Of a stretch of DNA of 64,000 bases, positions 11,888 to 22,314 are shown piece by piece. A program made the position numbers and the translations under genes. The DNA comes from Pseudeuparius sepicola. Taxonomy: Eukaryota; Arthropoda; Insecta; Coleoptera; Anthribidae. The notes under the pieces are model-generated. The model saw only the letters and a program-made list of their open reading frames with translations, had not been told where the DNA came from and did not search any database. The stretch lies in the NCBI GenBank assembly GCA_963920635.1, contig OY987298.1:3286001-3350000 (forward strand). The letters run 5' to 3'. Positions within the stretch are counted from its first letter, which is position 1. The number at the start of each line of letters is the position of its first letter.

Positions 11888-12045
11888 ATGGAGGGGAAAA
11901 AAAGGAAGGGTGATAAACCTAAAGGTATGGACTACTGGAAAAAGTGGTGTAAGACTGCCTACCCCGAAATCTAGTTTGGAATGCCTAGATATGTGCGATA
12001 AAAACCTTTATCCTAATATTTACACATTACTACAAATCTTGGCCT
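11888..12045 (+). pseudogene. hAT transposase fragment, copy 1 (N-terminus joined to C-terminal piece)
   Basis: The frame begins at ATG 11888 with the lysine-rich start also seen in the element at 50050. After about 21 codons the sequence jumps, near 11953, into the C-terminal coding part (CTGCCTACCCCGAAATC), out of frame with the start. It then breaks off near 12045, before the conserved dimerisation motif. It cannot encode an active enzyme. Confidence 0.75.
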
Positions 12046-12325
12046 CCGAGGACAGATCTGTCAAAAAGAATTAAATTAGAAAACGATTTACTCCTGCTGA
12101 CATACTGTACATACCATAATGTATACAATGTGCCCCGGAGCACGGGCGTAGCCAAGGGGGGGGTTTCGGGGGTTCAAACCCCCCCCCCCCCCCGAAATAA
12201 GCAAAATATTACCTAAAAATACGAGGAGTGAAGAGTTAAATTATTATTACGTTTGAATATATGTAGTAATAGTAGCGCCTGGCACCATCTTTTGACGAGA
12301 GGCAGACGCAGTTGCAGCCGAACTT

Positions 12326-12600
12326 GCCTACCCCGAAATCTAGTTTGGAATGCCTAGATATGTGCGATAAAAACCTTTATCCTAATATACACATTACTAC
12401 AAATCTTGGCTACCATTCCTGTATCCACTGCTACCCCAGAAAGGTCTTTCTCGAGCCTAAGGAGACTGAAAAACTATTTACGAAACACTACAAGTGAAAA
12501 CAGACTTAATGGTTAATGAACATTCACTATGGAACAGAAATTCATGCAGATGAAGTAGTGGATATATTTAAAAGAAAAAGCCGATTTCAGATTTCTTCTT
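12326..12600 (+). pseudogene. hAT transposase C-terminal fragment, copy 2
   Basis: This is the same C-terminal part as at 50715-50998, beginning at the CTGCCTACCCCG junction and covering the hAT dimerisation region, recognisable by the serine/arginine-rich ERSFSSLRRLKNY-type motif. It is broken by small indels: the dinucleotide TT is missing near 12390 and several bases are lost near 12510. It lies directly behind the element's 5' end without promoter or start codon. Confidence 0.75.
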
Positions 12601-12800
12601 TAATGGTTTTAGATTTAGCGCAGAGGAACGAAATTAATTTATCCATTTCATTTAAAGTTAAGAACTTTATAAATATGTCGTAGTTTTTCGGATGAATATA
12701 TAGATATTAAATTTCATGTAAGTATATTTTTGTTGTTTTATTTACTTCTCAAACTAAACCCCCCCCAAAACTAAATCCTGGCTACGCCCGTGAGACAGGC

Positions 12801-12994
12801 CATGGCGCTAACGCATAATCGCGTAGTCACGTGACCAACTTAGTCCTATATAATAAAAGGCATTTTTGGAGATAAGTAGAAAAAACAAATTTGGTAACAA
12901 TTTGGCGAGATTTCTTTCATCCATTACGTTATTGATTTTGTGCATCCGGGCTCTCTCTAATTGTTTTTTCAAAATGTTCAACCTGCCTTAGCTG
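12801..12994. other. Arm of an inverted repeat (partner 13870-13950)
   Basis: 12801-12838 (GTCACGTGACCAACTTAGTC), together with 11355-11377, is the reverse complement of 13885-13955. The two arms flank the THAP remnant and the LTR-like leader, so they may be the ends of one larger old element into which the hAT derivative inserted. Confidence 0.6.
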
Positions 12995-13300
12995 TTTTCG
13001 GCTGAGAGTTAAACGGCACTGCACTCAAATATTTTGGCACATTCTCAAAAATTGTTGGGACAGCACCTTCCTTTAGCTTAGCGATATTCTCTATAGGTAT
13101 TTTCCTCCCACAACACATTTGTCCCTTTAATTGTTTCATTTTCTTGAATATGTGTTAGCCACACATACTGAAATTAAATCTCAGTTGGAATTTGACGAAT
13201 CCATTTTTGGCGCAAATAATTTTCATCCCGAGGCAAAGCAAATGTTGTTATGGTGACATTTTCTTCTTGGCTTTTGTAATATATATAAATATAATATAAA
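12995..13300 (-). pseudogene. THAP zinc-finger remnant
   Basis: Reading the minus strand downwards from about 13266 gives FALPRDENYLRQKWI, matching the THAP pattern of a phenylalanine/proline motif followed by DEN and a conserved tryptophan. About 60 codons later, in another frame, comes KLKEGAVPTIF (about 13075-13043), the AVPTxF box that closes THAP domains. The central part with the second zinc-ligand pair is scrambled by frameshifts. A GTGAGT donor-like site lies upstream near 13355. THAP domains occur in host DNA-binding proteins and at the N-terminus of P-element transposases; the surrounding inverted repeats make a P-like origin possible. Confidence 0.55.
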
Positions 13301-13359
13301 CAGACCCAATAATTCGTAGTTAGGTTATTTTTTACGAAATAAAAATGAAAACTCACCTC

Positions 13360-13948
13360 AGTATACTGTAAATATTGACGAGGTCCCAGTTGATCGGCCG
13401 AATAGGAACCGTATCAGGGCGTGGGTCGACAACGAAAATCCTTGAGTACGTTACAACACTGATTTATTTCGAACAAGGTGAATGGTGAATACAAAATACA
13501 CAAACCCGAACGTGGTCAACGGGAACGGCTTCCAGCCACCCGAACCGTCTGAACTCGCGGATCTCCCGAAAGCAGTTCACCCGTCTGTGTCTCAGGCTCC
13601 ACTGTCCGTTCTGGGGGGAGAATTCCCCTTACAGCGCTCACGCGTCGGCGCGAGCGGTACCAATACTCCTGGACGGCACGGCTCCCACCCAGAGGCCATA
13701 ATAACACCTGGGCGGTTCCCCTCCGTCAGGACATACGCGCACTAAACACAAACTTGTTTCTAAAATATAAACTAAGACGTTTAAAAACACTTTAAACACT
13801 TAAAACTTCTCAAAACACAAGTTGCCGCTTAAAACTTCTCAAAACACAAGCTGCCGCTTTCAGTTATCTGACAAATGACATGTGCCATCGGACTAAGATG
13901 GTCACGTGATTTTTGTGCGCCATGGCCTGTCTTTATCGTAGGCCTCGG
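13360..13948 (-). mobile_element. LTR-like or 5' leader sequence
   Basis: On the minus strand a tandem AGCGGCAACTTGTGTTTTGA-type unit (plus strand 13802-13859) is followed by a GC-rich leader and GAAATAAATCAGTGTTGTAACG near 13466, which looks like a polyadenylation signal with downstream GT-rich sequence. That layout suggests a solo LTR. It could instead be the untranslated first exon of the THAP gene just downstream, since a donor-like AGGTGAGT follows at about 13357. Both strands carry short open frames with no domain. Confidence 0.35.
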
Positions 13949-14353
13949 ATTTTTGGACGTGATTTTACTCAGTATGCCTTTCAAAGGCCATACCGCAAAC
14001 GGTATGCCATCCCTTTTTCAGCAGTTTCATAACAAGATTGCATACTTCTCATTGACAGCCTGTTCAGAGACTTGGAAAAATTAATTATTAAAATACAAGT
14101 TTGCGTGACAATAATAGCCCTTTGGGCGCTCGCTAACGGTATGCCTATGGTTTTCCGAGCAGTTTTATATTTTGAACTTCATTATAAAACACATGGCAGC
14201 CTGACTAAAATCATATCAAAACGCATATTTTTCGAATAAATTAAAACTAACTTTTCCACATGAAGAAACCAGGATGACTCTCTGATTCATACCTTACCCA
14301 ACATAATGCCCTTTGAAAGGCATACTGAGTAAAATAACGTCCAAAAATCTGTC
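13949..14353. mobile_element. TIR MITE, about 0.4 kb, TTTTTGGACGT ends
   Basis: ATTTTTGGACGTGATTTTAC at 13949 faces GTAAAATAACGTCCAAAAAT at 14334. The inverted ends extend through ACTCAGTATGCCTTTCAAAG. It sits in an inverted-repeat arm whose partner at 11345-11365 lacks the insertion. Confidence 0.7.
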
Positions 14354-14726
14354 ATTATATCTCCCGGTCTATATGACAAATGAATTTGAGTTTCTTACTA
14401 GCGGATTAACAATTTTAAGTAAATGTTTAGCTAACGAATGACATGGTGAATTTATTGAACTTATAAAAGGGCGAAGAGGTATTTTGGGTAAACCACATAA
14501 GTGTGGAGGTTTTAAATGATGCGGAGTTAAGAGTGGCATTTGTTCGCGGTTGTTCCATTGTGTGAAAGCGTTCATCGCAATAGAAACTAAAGAAATAAAA
14601 TAATAAAAATGAAATTATGTTATTTTAATGACCGTTCGTCATTGGTTTGAGGCGGGGATACGAGCAGCGTTGCCATATTTTTACCCGATACTAACAGCAA
14701 TTTTTAAATTTTAATATTTCTGTATA
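14354..14726. other. Spacer, no gene seen
   Basis: No domain or repeat partner recognised. A short minus-strand frame (14369-14575) has no features. Confidence 0.4.
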
Positions 14727-16005
14727 CAGGGTGTTTCAGACCTAAATACAATAATTTTAACCACATGCGGAGAAAATTGAGCTTATACGAATCCGCAATT
14801 AAAAAAAATAAAAGTCAATAATAAAGCGAGAAAAAATTGTTTAAGGAAGCTATTTTTTACAAACAATAACGACGCCACTTGGGAGGTAACGACCGCGAAG
14901 TGGGCCGGCCAGAAGCTATATTATTGGGCGACGTGCAATGTTGCCGGTTTTAGCTGGTATTCCCCGATTTTAAATACTTTTAAGTAATTTTACCATTTAT
15001 GCATTTATGAAAGGCCAATTCAATTAAACTAATGAAATCAGGCGGTGGAGGCGGCCCTTCCGCGCGGCAGGACATGGGGCGATCATGTATCTATCTGCCG
15101 TATGGCAGTTTAGTTTTTAGTTGTTATCGTGTCGCCTCTTAAAACATAAAACCTTAACTAAGCGCGGTGTTTTGTGCCTTTATTTTTTTGTTTGCTAAAG
15201 ATTATCCCTGTTGTCGGAAGACACTCACTGTACATGGTAATAAATACATAAATAATAAATCTAGTTATTAGTAAAAATCAGACAATGAATGAACTGTATC
15301 GGCAACGTCGCACCGCGAGCAAAACGACAGTCGCCACATCGAGAGGGAGCGCAGAGCGCGACCGCGCAGGAGAGACGGCCAGTCGGCCATTAGAAACCAA
15401 GAAACCGACAACGCGAAAAGGTAGGCGGAGAAGGTACTACAATTCCCCTCGGACGCAGGGCGAGTTGAGGTCTAAATTCCGTCGGTGGACGCCGTGGAAA
15501 ACCGCAGTACCTACCATATCGACCGGGCGCTGCCGTGCCGCCGAACTTTCTTTTCGAAACCGGGAGTTTTGTGATAATATGGCAAGTGCAAATGTGAGTG
15601 CGTGTCTTACCGAGGTGTTACCATTCAACTTACCAGAGGAGGATAGTTTTTAAACCACCTGTCATTTGCTATCAGCGATTATTATCCTAAAGGATAATAA
15701 AAGGTAGGCACATTTAGATAAATCAGTAGATACCTCGAAAAGATAAAAAATATTGAGTTTTTTCGTTGCCTGGCTCCGCGATCTGGCAACGTCGTAAGGA
15801 AGACCTGAAACGAATTTGCCTCTCCCTCGCACCTTGGGTACGCGTCTACCCGATAATAAAACTGAGCGGCTCGTTGGGGGAAATATTAAAATTATTTAAT
15901 TATTTCTAAAATATTTCCGAAAAAATTTTTTTTTCGATTTTCCGCATTTAGACACCTTTCTGAGTATGTGGTTAAAATTATTGTATTTAGATCTGAAACA
16001 CCCTG
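14727..16005. mobile_element. TIR element, 1279 bp, CAGGGTGTTTCAGA ends, GC-rich cargo
   Basis: CAGGGTGTTTCAGACCTAAA at the left and TTTAGATCTGAAACACCCTG at the right form inverted ends of about 45 bp, continuing through AATAATTTTAACCACAT, with TA on both sides. Unlike the fold-backs, the middle is not palindromic but GC-rich. It includes a 122-residue plus frame (15285-15653) rich in arginine and threonine that ends in a different-looking tail after an internal ATG at 15580. I recognise no domain; the frame could be an N-terminal transposase remnant, captured DNA or chance. Confidence 0.75.
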
Positions 16006-16475
16006 TATAGGTATAAAAAACATATTATCCTACCAAAAGGAAGACCCAAGACCCAAGCTAGCTACTGTGTATTATGTGCCATAAAACTGCATCCATTATA
16101 TTTATATCGGATTTACGCCCTCCGGTAACGCCAGAATAGATTGCGGCGTAATTTCGAAAGCAGCCACCGCCGCCGTTTTCAATATTCATGGCGCAGCGCG
16201 TAAACTTATAGAGCCCCACTTATTGTCCGTACAGTGTTGCAGTTGTGGCGCATAAACAGGGCATAATATGCTGCGGCGCCGGCATCATTGTAAAGTATCC
16301 GCTGACAAAAGACTCTGGGGGGCGTATACGGAGTATTATAATGCCAGATGGGAAATTTATTTCGCATCGTATGGAAGCTAATATCGGTGAGCAAATGGTT
16401 AATAATTCACGTACGTCGGGCAAAATGTGTTAATTCTCAATATACGCAGCAAGAAGCTTAAAAATTTTAACAAAA
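16006..16475. other. Spacer with small GC-rich patch
   Basis: 16120-16330 is GC-richer and open on both strands without a domain. No repeat partner seen. Confidence 0.35.
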
Positions 16476-16745
16476 AAAAAACGACTTCATAAATTTGCCC
16501 GTATGCACATTTCAACTAAAATTTTAGAAATATTTTTCTCTTTCTAAATTGAGTTATCTTTGGATTTGGTGACAGTCAAGGCAAGGAATTTAATTCTATT
16601 TAGATATGAATACATCATATCCTACATACATCATAACTTACAGTCACCGACTCCAAAGATAACCCAATTTAGAAAGAGAAAAATATTTCTAAAATTTTAG
16701 TTGAAATGTGCATACGGGCAAATTTATGAAGTCGGTTTTTTCTTG
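16476..16745. mobile_element. Hairpin element, about 270 bp
   Basis: GACTTCATAAATTTGCCCGT at 16483 faces its complement at 16713-16733. The arms continue through TTTAGAAATATTTTTCTC and GAGTTATCTTTGGATTTGGT. A partial second copy, covering only the inner arms, lies at 17175-17315. Confidence 0.8.
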
Positions 16746-16854
16746 TTAATTTTTTTAAAAATTTGTAGCGGAGTGTACCTACATGCGGGTAAATTTTTGA
16801 AGTCGGTTTTATTTTTTTTTTTAATTTTTTTGTTTCTTATTTTTTAGTGAATTA

Positions 16855-17172
16855 TTAAGAATTATCGAAATCGGTTAAATTACATCCCTTATTTGTCCCC
16901 CTTAGGATTGAAATTTTTCTCTTCAAATTTAAATGTGACCACCCCTAAGGTAACCACTTTCTAATAAAATGAGAATCACCCGAATCTTTCCAACAAAGAA
17001 TCATCGAAATTGGTCCAATATGAAATTTCATCAACTATTTTCCACCCTTAAAGGTGGAATTTTTTCTTCAAATTTAAATGAGGCCACTCCTAAAGTAATC
17101 CCTTTCTATTAAAAAAAGAATCATTGAAATCGGTCCAATATTAAATTTCATCCCCTATTTTTCCACCCTTAG
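16855..17172. repeat. Degenerate tandem repeat, about 3 units
   Basis: Units share GAATCATCGAAATCGGTCCA, AAATTTCATC, CCACCCTTA and CTTCAAATTTAAATG-type blocks. They start near 16855, 16990 and 17110. No coding sense. Confidence 0.65.
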
Positions 17173-17321
17173 ATGAATTGAGTTATCTTTGGATTTGGTG
17201 ACAGTCAAGGCAAGGAATTTAAATCTATTTAGATATGAATACATCATATCCAACGTACATCAAAACTTACTGTCACCGACTCCAAAGATAACTCAATTTA
17301 GAAAGATAAAAATATTTAACC
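17173..17321. mobile_element. Partial copy of the 16476 hairpin element
   Basis: TTGAGTTATCTTTGGATTTG at 17177 and CCAAAGATAACTCAATTT at 17282 repeat the inner arms of the 16476 element with few differences. Confidence 0.75.
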
Positions 17322-17897
17322 CACAATTGTTTTCAAAGCCTACGAAACGTTGAAGCGCTTTTTCTCTGTTTTTGCTAATAAAGTTGTCTTGGTTAAAGTT
17401 CTTTTTATTACTAATTTCACAAAAATTGTTAATTTAGGACAATACCTACTGTAAATAAAGAATTCCAAATGAATAAATCCCATTTCTCAGCCTACTACGA
17501 AATTTTAATTTTTTCGAATTCACATGCACCGCGACACAAAATTGCGTTTTTCATGAAAACGGTTAAGGTTTTCGTATTTTTACAAGAGACATTTTTTGTT
17601 TAAAATCGAATGTAATTTAATATTCTGCTGTCTAAAATGCAGATTTTTCAACGACAAAAAAGTTTAAAACACTTTTGATCGAAAGTAACGACGTAGCCAA
17701 CGCCCTCTAGCGGCTAGAAGAAAGTTGATAGAAAATTCATAATTGCCGTCCCAGAAAACATAAAAGTACCAATTTTCAACTCGATAGCATAAATGGAACC
17801 GAAAATACTTGGACAAAATGTTATATGAAGAACCCCATTTATTTTTAAAAATACTACTCAAATTTTGAGTATGGCGGTTTAACTTCGACTCACCCTG
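17322..17897. mobile_element. Half copy of the 3830-4985 fold-back MITE
   Basis: It contains the whole right arm, ending CTTCGACTCACCCTG followed by TA, and the loop in inverted order. It lacks the left arm. Compared with 4436-4985 it has a deletion near 17810 (CGAAAATACTTGGACAAAAT). Confidence 0.85.
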
Positions 17898-17899
17898 TA

Positions 17900-18981
17900 T
17901 TGTCAGTTTACAAGTATATTCGGGGTTTAGAAAACAAAATGGGCTATTTTGAGATTTCAGGGGCAAATGAATAAGGGATATTGAGAGAAATGAGAAATTT
18001 TAAATAGTAACATAGCTAATAAAAATAAACTTCGTCAGATTTATTTCTTGAAATTTATTTTTTATTGAAAACTACAATAACATTTAGAAAAAGGATAAGT
18101 ATATATTTATATATTTTTTGTGGGGTTATTTAAAAAACAAAATTTATTTTGACAGACCGGGAAATGTAGAATAGGGTGGAGCGAAAGACCGAAGTTTCGA
18201 AAATCGTTTTAGAATAGTGCGCAAAAGTTGCCATTTGGTATTACAAAACGAATGTCTATTTTCGGTTTTTCAAAATTTTTTCATCTTCTGCCCTCTACCG
18301 GGCTTTGAAAAAATAAAAAATAATAAAAAATACAAACTTATGATTTTTAGTTGGAATGTTTGTTAGTAAGTACCTTTTGTTATTATTATACGGATAATGC
18401 CCAATTGAAATATCTTTGAAATAATGTTATTTTCATCTCTCTACCCAGTCTACCCTCTATAGCTATATATTCTTTTTTCAACGGCCGGTAGAGGGCAGAA
18501 GATGTGATTTGATCAAAAAGTTGTAATAAGACTTTTTTAACATCGTTACCAAAAGCAACTTTTGGTAGGTATTCCAAATAGATTTTTCAAAATTTTTAAA
18601 ATTTTGCGATTATCGCTCCACCCTAATGTAGAAACATTGAAAGGTAGAATTCGGGAAGAAATTTACATATTAAACACTGAACACTGTAATTTTATCGTTG
18701 ACTCGATAAACAGAAAGTTAGTAGCAAATAGCAATACTTAAATGCATTGAGCAAGATGGAGGCCATGTGGAGCACTTGTAACACAAGTATATCCTTTTTC
18801 TAAATGTTTTTGTCGTTTTGAATAAAAATTAAATTTCAAACAATAAGTCAGATGAAGTTTATTTATTATGTTACTATTTAAAATTTCTGATTTCTCTCAA
18901 TTTCCCCTCTTCATTTTTCTCTGAAATCTTAAAATAGCCCATTTTGTTTTCCAAAGCGAGAATATACTTGCAAACTGCCAA
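17900..18981. mobile_element. TIR element (TTGTCAGTTTACAAG ends) with a nested hAT MITE
   Basis: 17900-18060 and 18830-18981 are reverse complements: TTGTCAGTTTACAAGTATAT against its near complement at 18960-18981, then AAAACAAAATGGGCTATTTT. TA lies on both sides. The centre holds the separate element at 18172-18625. No coding domain. Confidence 0.7.
18172..18625. mobile_element. hAT-type MITE, 454 bp, TAGGGTGGAGCGA ends
   Basis: TAGGGTGGAGCGA and TCGCTCCACCCTA are perfect inverted ends, flanked by ATGTAGAA on both sides (18164-18171 and 18626-18633), a perfect 8-bp duplication typical of hAT. Inside, CATCTTCTGCCCTCTACCGG faces its near complement at 18486-18505; an inverted copy of this interior lies at 19250-19480. 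Confidence 0.85.
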
Positions 18982-19580
18982 TAATTATTACTATAATTTG
19001 GCATTTGTCTTCCATGGCAACCTATGACCCAAGGAGTAATCCCTCACAAAAAAGTTCAGTTCTGAACGAACGGTTAAAGCGAACATATAACATATATATA
19101 CTTCCTTGGAATCAGAAAAATGCGTAGCATTCAATAATCCGAAAATATACAAGGTGTTCCATTTAAAAAACATAAGTCATGTCTACCACGGCTTTCTAGA
19201 ATGCACTGTATAAGGTCTAATAGCGTCACAAAAAAACTTTGTATTGGTATCAACTTTTTGATCAAATCACATCTTCTGCCCTCTACCGGCCGTTGAAAAA
19301 AGAATATATAGCTATAGAGGGTAGACTGGGTAGAGAGATGAAAATAACATTATTTCAAAGATATTTCAATTGGGCATTATCCGTATAATAACAAAAGGTA
19401 CTTACTAACAAACATTCCAACTAAAAATCATAAGTTTGTATTTTTTATTATTTTTTATTTTTTCAAAGCCCGGTATCTAAAACTTTTGTAAAAAACTTTT
19501 TTCTAACCTCAAAAACGAACAAGTTAAGGGGGTGTCAATTTATAATGAGCCACCCTGTACCTACCTAATGTATGTTTCTC
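18982..19580. mobile_element. Damaged MITE holding an inverted copy of 18285-18520
   Basis: 19250-19480 is the reverse complement of most of 18285-18520 (TAGAGGGTAGACTGGGTAGA, TACTTACTAACAAACATTCC). The outer ends, AAGGTGTTCCATTTAAAAAA at 19143 and GAGCCACCCTG before TA at 19555, look like decayed CAGGGTG termini. Confidence 0.55.
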
Positions 19581-19589
19581 AGATTTTTG

Positions 19590-21100
19590 TGCACTCTACT
19601 AAGTCCCCATGGTTTCAATTTCTTTATTATTATTCTACCTGCACTCTACTAAGTCCCCTAGTTCCCTATACAGTCCGACAAACTAGAGAACTCCAATGAA
19701 AAACTCACTCTAACCACCCATGCCCACATTAATAACATACGGATGGCGCTTAGACTGAGTTTTTCATTGGACTTCTTTCGTTTGTCAGACTGTAGTTTCA
19801 ATTTCTTTATTATTATTCTACCTGCACTCTACTAAGTCCCCTTATAGTCCCCTATGGTTTCAATTTCTTTATTATTATTCTACCTGCACTCTACTAAGTC
19901 ACAGGTAATCTGTGACTAAGTCCCCTAGTCCCCTATACAGTCCGACAAACGAGAGAACTCCAATGAAAAACTCACTCTAACCACCCATGCCCACATTAAT
20001 AACATACGGATGGCGCTTAGACTGAGTTTTTCATTGGACTTCTTTCGTTTGTCAGACTGTAGTTTCAATTTCTTTATTATTATTCTACCTGCACTCTACT
20101 AAGTCCCCTTATAGTCCCCTATGGTTTCAATTTCTTTATTATTATTCTACCTGCACTCTACTAAGTCACAGGTAATCTGTGACTAAGTCCCCTAGTCCCC
20201 TATACAGTCCGACAAACGAGAGAACTCCAATGAAAAACTCACTCTAACCACCCATGCCCACATTAATAACATACGGATGGCGCTTAGACTGAGTTTTTCA
20301 TTGGACTTCTTTCGTTTGTCAGACTGTAGTTTCAATTTCTTTATTATTATTCTACCTGCACTCTACTAAGTCACAGGTAATCTGTGACTAAGTCCCCTAG
20401 TCCCCTATACAGTCCGACAAACGAGAGAACTCCAATGAAAAACTCACTCTAACCACCCATGCCCACATTAATAACATACGGATGGCGCTTAGACTGAGTT
20501 TTTCATTGGACTTCTTTCGTTTGTCAGACTGTAGTTTCAATTTCTTTATTATTATTCTACCTGCACTCTACTAAGTCACAGGTAATCTGTGACTAAGTCC
20601 CCTAGTCCCCTATACAGTCCGACAAACGAGAGAACTCCAATGAAAAACTCACTCTAACCACCCATGCCCACATTAATAACATACGGATGATGCTTAGACT
20701 GAGTTTTTCATTGGACTTCTTTCGTTTGTCAGACTGTAGTTTCAAATTCTTTATTATTGTTCTACCTGCACTCTACTAAGTCCCCTTATAGTCCCCTATG
20801 GTTTCAATTTCTTTATTATTATTCTACTTGCACTCTACTAAGTCACAGGTAATCTGTGACTAAGTCCCCTAGTCCCCTATACAGTCCGACAAACGAGAGA
20901 ACTCCAATGAAAAACTCACTCTAACCACCCATGCCCACATTAATAACATACGGATGGCGCTTAGACTGAGTTTTTCATTGGACTTCTTTCGTTTGTCAGA
21001 CTGTAGTTTCAAATTCTTTATTATTGTTCTACCTGCACTCTACTAAGTCCCCTCATAGTCCCCTATGGTTTCAATTTCGTTATTATTATTCTACCTGCGG
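19590..21100. repeat. Tandem array built around a 125-bp MITE, six copies
   Basis: The hairpin-forming unit, opening ACAGTCCGACAAACGAGAGA and closing TCGTTTGTCAGACTGT, occurs at about 19670, 19936, 20204, 20409, 20614 and 20881. Spacing is about 267 or 204 bp, depending on whether a 63-bp block (CTTATAGTCCCCTATGGTTT ...) is present. Linkers carry TTTCTTTATTATTATTCTAC and CACAGGTAATCTGTGAC. Units are nearly identical, so amplification is recent. There is no coding sense. Confidence 0.9.
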
Positions 21101-21345
21101 ACGCAAAACCAGATCCAAACTAAAAGGCCAACAGAAACGCCGCAGGTGCGGGGCCCTTAATTTTTCCTTAATTACGCGCCAAGTAATTAAAACCGGGGTC
21201 CGACTTTGTGTCTCCGCTTTCCCCCGCGTCGCGCCAGGTCTTTAATTACCGCCCCCCACCCCTGCGGCGCCGAATTCCGCGTTTTTCTACTAATTACGCA
21301 GTGCAGCTTTTGATGTCGACGGCGAACGTAATGTTGGGTGGAAAG
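21101..21345. other. GC-rich island
   Basis: High GC with several TTAATTAC-type motifs (TCCTTAATTACGCGCCAAGT, GTAATTAAAACC, CTTTAATTACCGCC, CTAATTACGCAG). No repeat partner and no domain. Repeated TAATTA cores are homeodomain-type binding motifs, so an enhancer-like role is conceivable but unproven. Confidence 0.35.
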
Positions 21346-21482
21346 GCGCCAAAGAAAGGAGCGTGGGTATAGGAAAAAAACAGTAGATACACCCCAGACG
21401 GGTCATATACACGCTGATCCAGTCATGATGTAATTTTAACCACAGGTGGATATACGTACGAATCTGGAATTGAAAAGTCAAC
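21346..21482. other. Degenerate MITE end carrying the next insertion
   Basis: GATCCAGTCATGATGTAATT at 21416 is a diverged relative of the 5479 terminus. The hAT element at 21483 inserted into this sequence and duplicated AAGTCAAC. Confidence 0.5.
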
Positions 21483-22306
21483 CAGGGGCGTGCGGTGACA
21501 TTTTAAGTAAGGGAAGCAATGTTTGAAAACTTACCTGTTTGTAATGTAATTCGATGCTCTAACATGTTCTGTAGAATTATATTCTCAATAAACAACAGCG
21601 ATATCTGTGAAAGTAATTCATTCATTTTTGTGGTTAAATTTTTCATAGGGGGTTTTGCCCTTCCGTTAGTAATTAATTGAAGCTTATCCGCAAAGTTTAA
21701 TGTTGAAAATCCCATTATTATTAAGGTGCACACTACACAATTCGTACACACTCTAATTATTTAATTGTCCAACTTTAACATTTTCAACGTCATTCCCGAC
21801 AGCCGAAGTTGACGGTATTTGCATGTCCATGTCCGTATTATTGTCTTCCATATCGCCCGAGATACGACGCGCGCGACGCACCATCGCAGATATCAAAACC
21901 AACTAAACTAAACAAAGAACAAAGAACCTACTGCAACGATAGCTTCCACGCACGCTTAAAACACGCGTTCTCATTCGCGTCAGCCAGTGCGGTGGAGGTG
22001 GAAAGGTCGATAACCTCTTGACTCTGGAACGCTACAGAAAAGCTAGCGGCCGGCATAGCTTACATTGTACTGTGGCTTGGTAGGATGGGCGCAGTCGGAG
22101 TCAACGCCGCATTTGTTATAGGCACAGACCTATTAGCGAAGCTATATAGGTTTGTGCTATATGCATAACATATTGGTTTGATATATGGTTTGATATATTA
22201 TGATATATAAGATAATTTTTAGCGTTTTTGATATACCTAGGTAACTAAACTAATTGCGTTTAGGGGAAGCACTGCTTCCCTTGCTTCCATGGACTGCACG
22301 CCCCTG
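21483..22306 (-). mobile_element. hAT derivative, 824 bp, CAGGGGCGTGC ends, perfect 8-bp duplication
   Basis: CAGGGGCGTGCGG at the left and CTGCACGCCCCTG at the right are inverted with a mismatch or two. AAGTCAAC flanks both sides (21475-21482 and 22307-22314). The right half holds an untranslated leader and the minus-strand first coding exon described separately; the rest of the transposase is deleted. A relative lies at 32237-32872. Confidence 0.9.
21530..21875 (-). pseudogene. First coding exon of a hAT-family element gene
   Basis: Minus-strand reading begins at an ATG near 21852 (MEDNNTDMDMQIPSTSAVG...) and runs to a splice donor (ACAGGTAAGTTTT) at about 21535. The start is acidic and serine/threonine-rich; the second half (FSTLN.ADKLQLITNG.AKPP) is hydrophilic. 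The copy at 32449-32817 encodes almost the same protein, but here a frame break follows KVGQL near 21765 and about 50 bp are missing before the donor. I cannot assign a domain; it may be the N-terminal exon of a long transposase. The exons after the donor are deleted. Confidence 0.6.
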
Positions 22307-22314
22307 AAGTCAAC

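Larger units (their letters stand above)
11378..12792 (+). mobile_element. Double hAT deletion derivative with perfect 8-bp target duplication
   Basis: The ends CACGAGCGTAGCC and GGCTACGCCCGTG are complementary apart from one base. AGACAGGC flanks both sides (11370-11377 and 12793-12800), a perfect 8-bp hAT-type duplication. Inside, a second left end (CACGGGCGTAGCC) begins at 12141, so the insertion holds two 5' portions and one 3' end. The first portion keeps the promoter and the start of the transposase; the second lacks the promoter, with the 5' sequence joined at about 12324 straight to the 3' coding part. Each left end is followed by a G-run/C-run hairpin (TTTCGGGGGTTCAAACCCCC). Confidence 0.9.

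Noticed and set aside
13482..13745. 87-codon plus-strand ORF as a gag-like protein
   Set aside because: Proline-rich reading of a GC-rich leader; the minus strand shows polyadenylation-type signals and no retroviral motif is present.
15285..15653. 122-codon ORF as a real gene
   Set aside because: Arginine-rich composition follows from GC-rich DNA, it lies inside a TIR element, and no domain is present.
19590..21100. CRISPR-like repeat array
   Set aside because: Both repeat and linker sequences are repeated, units are long, and the sequence is eukaryotic.
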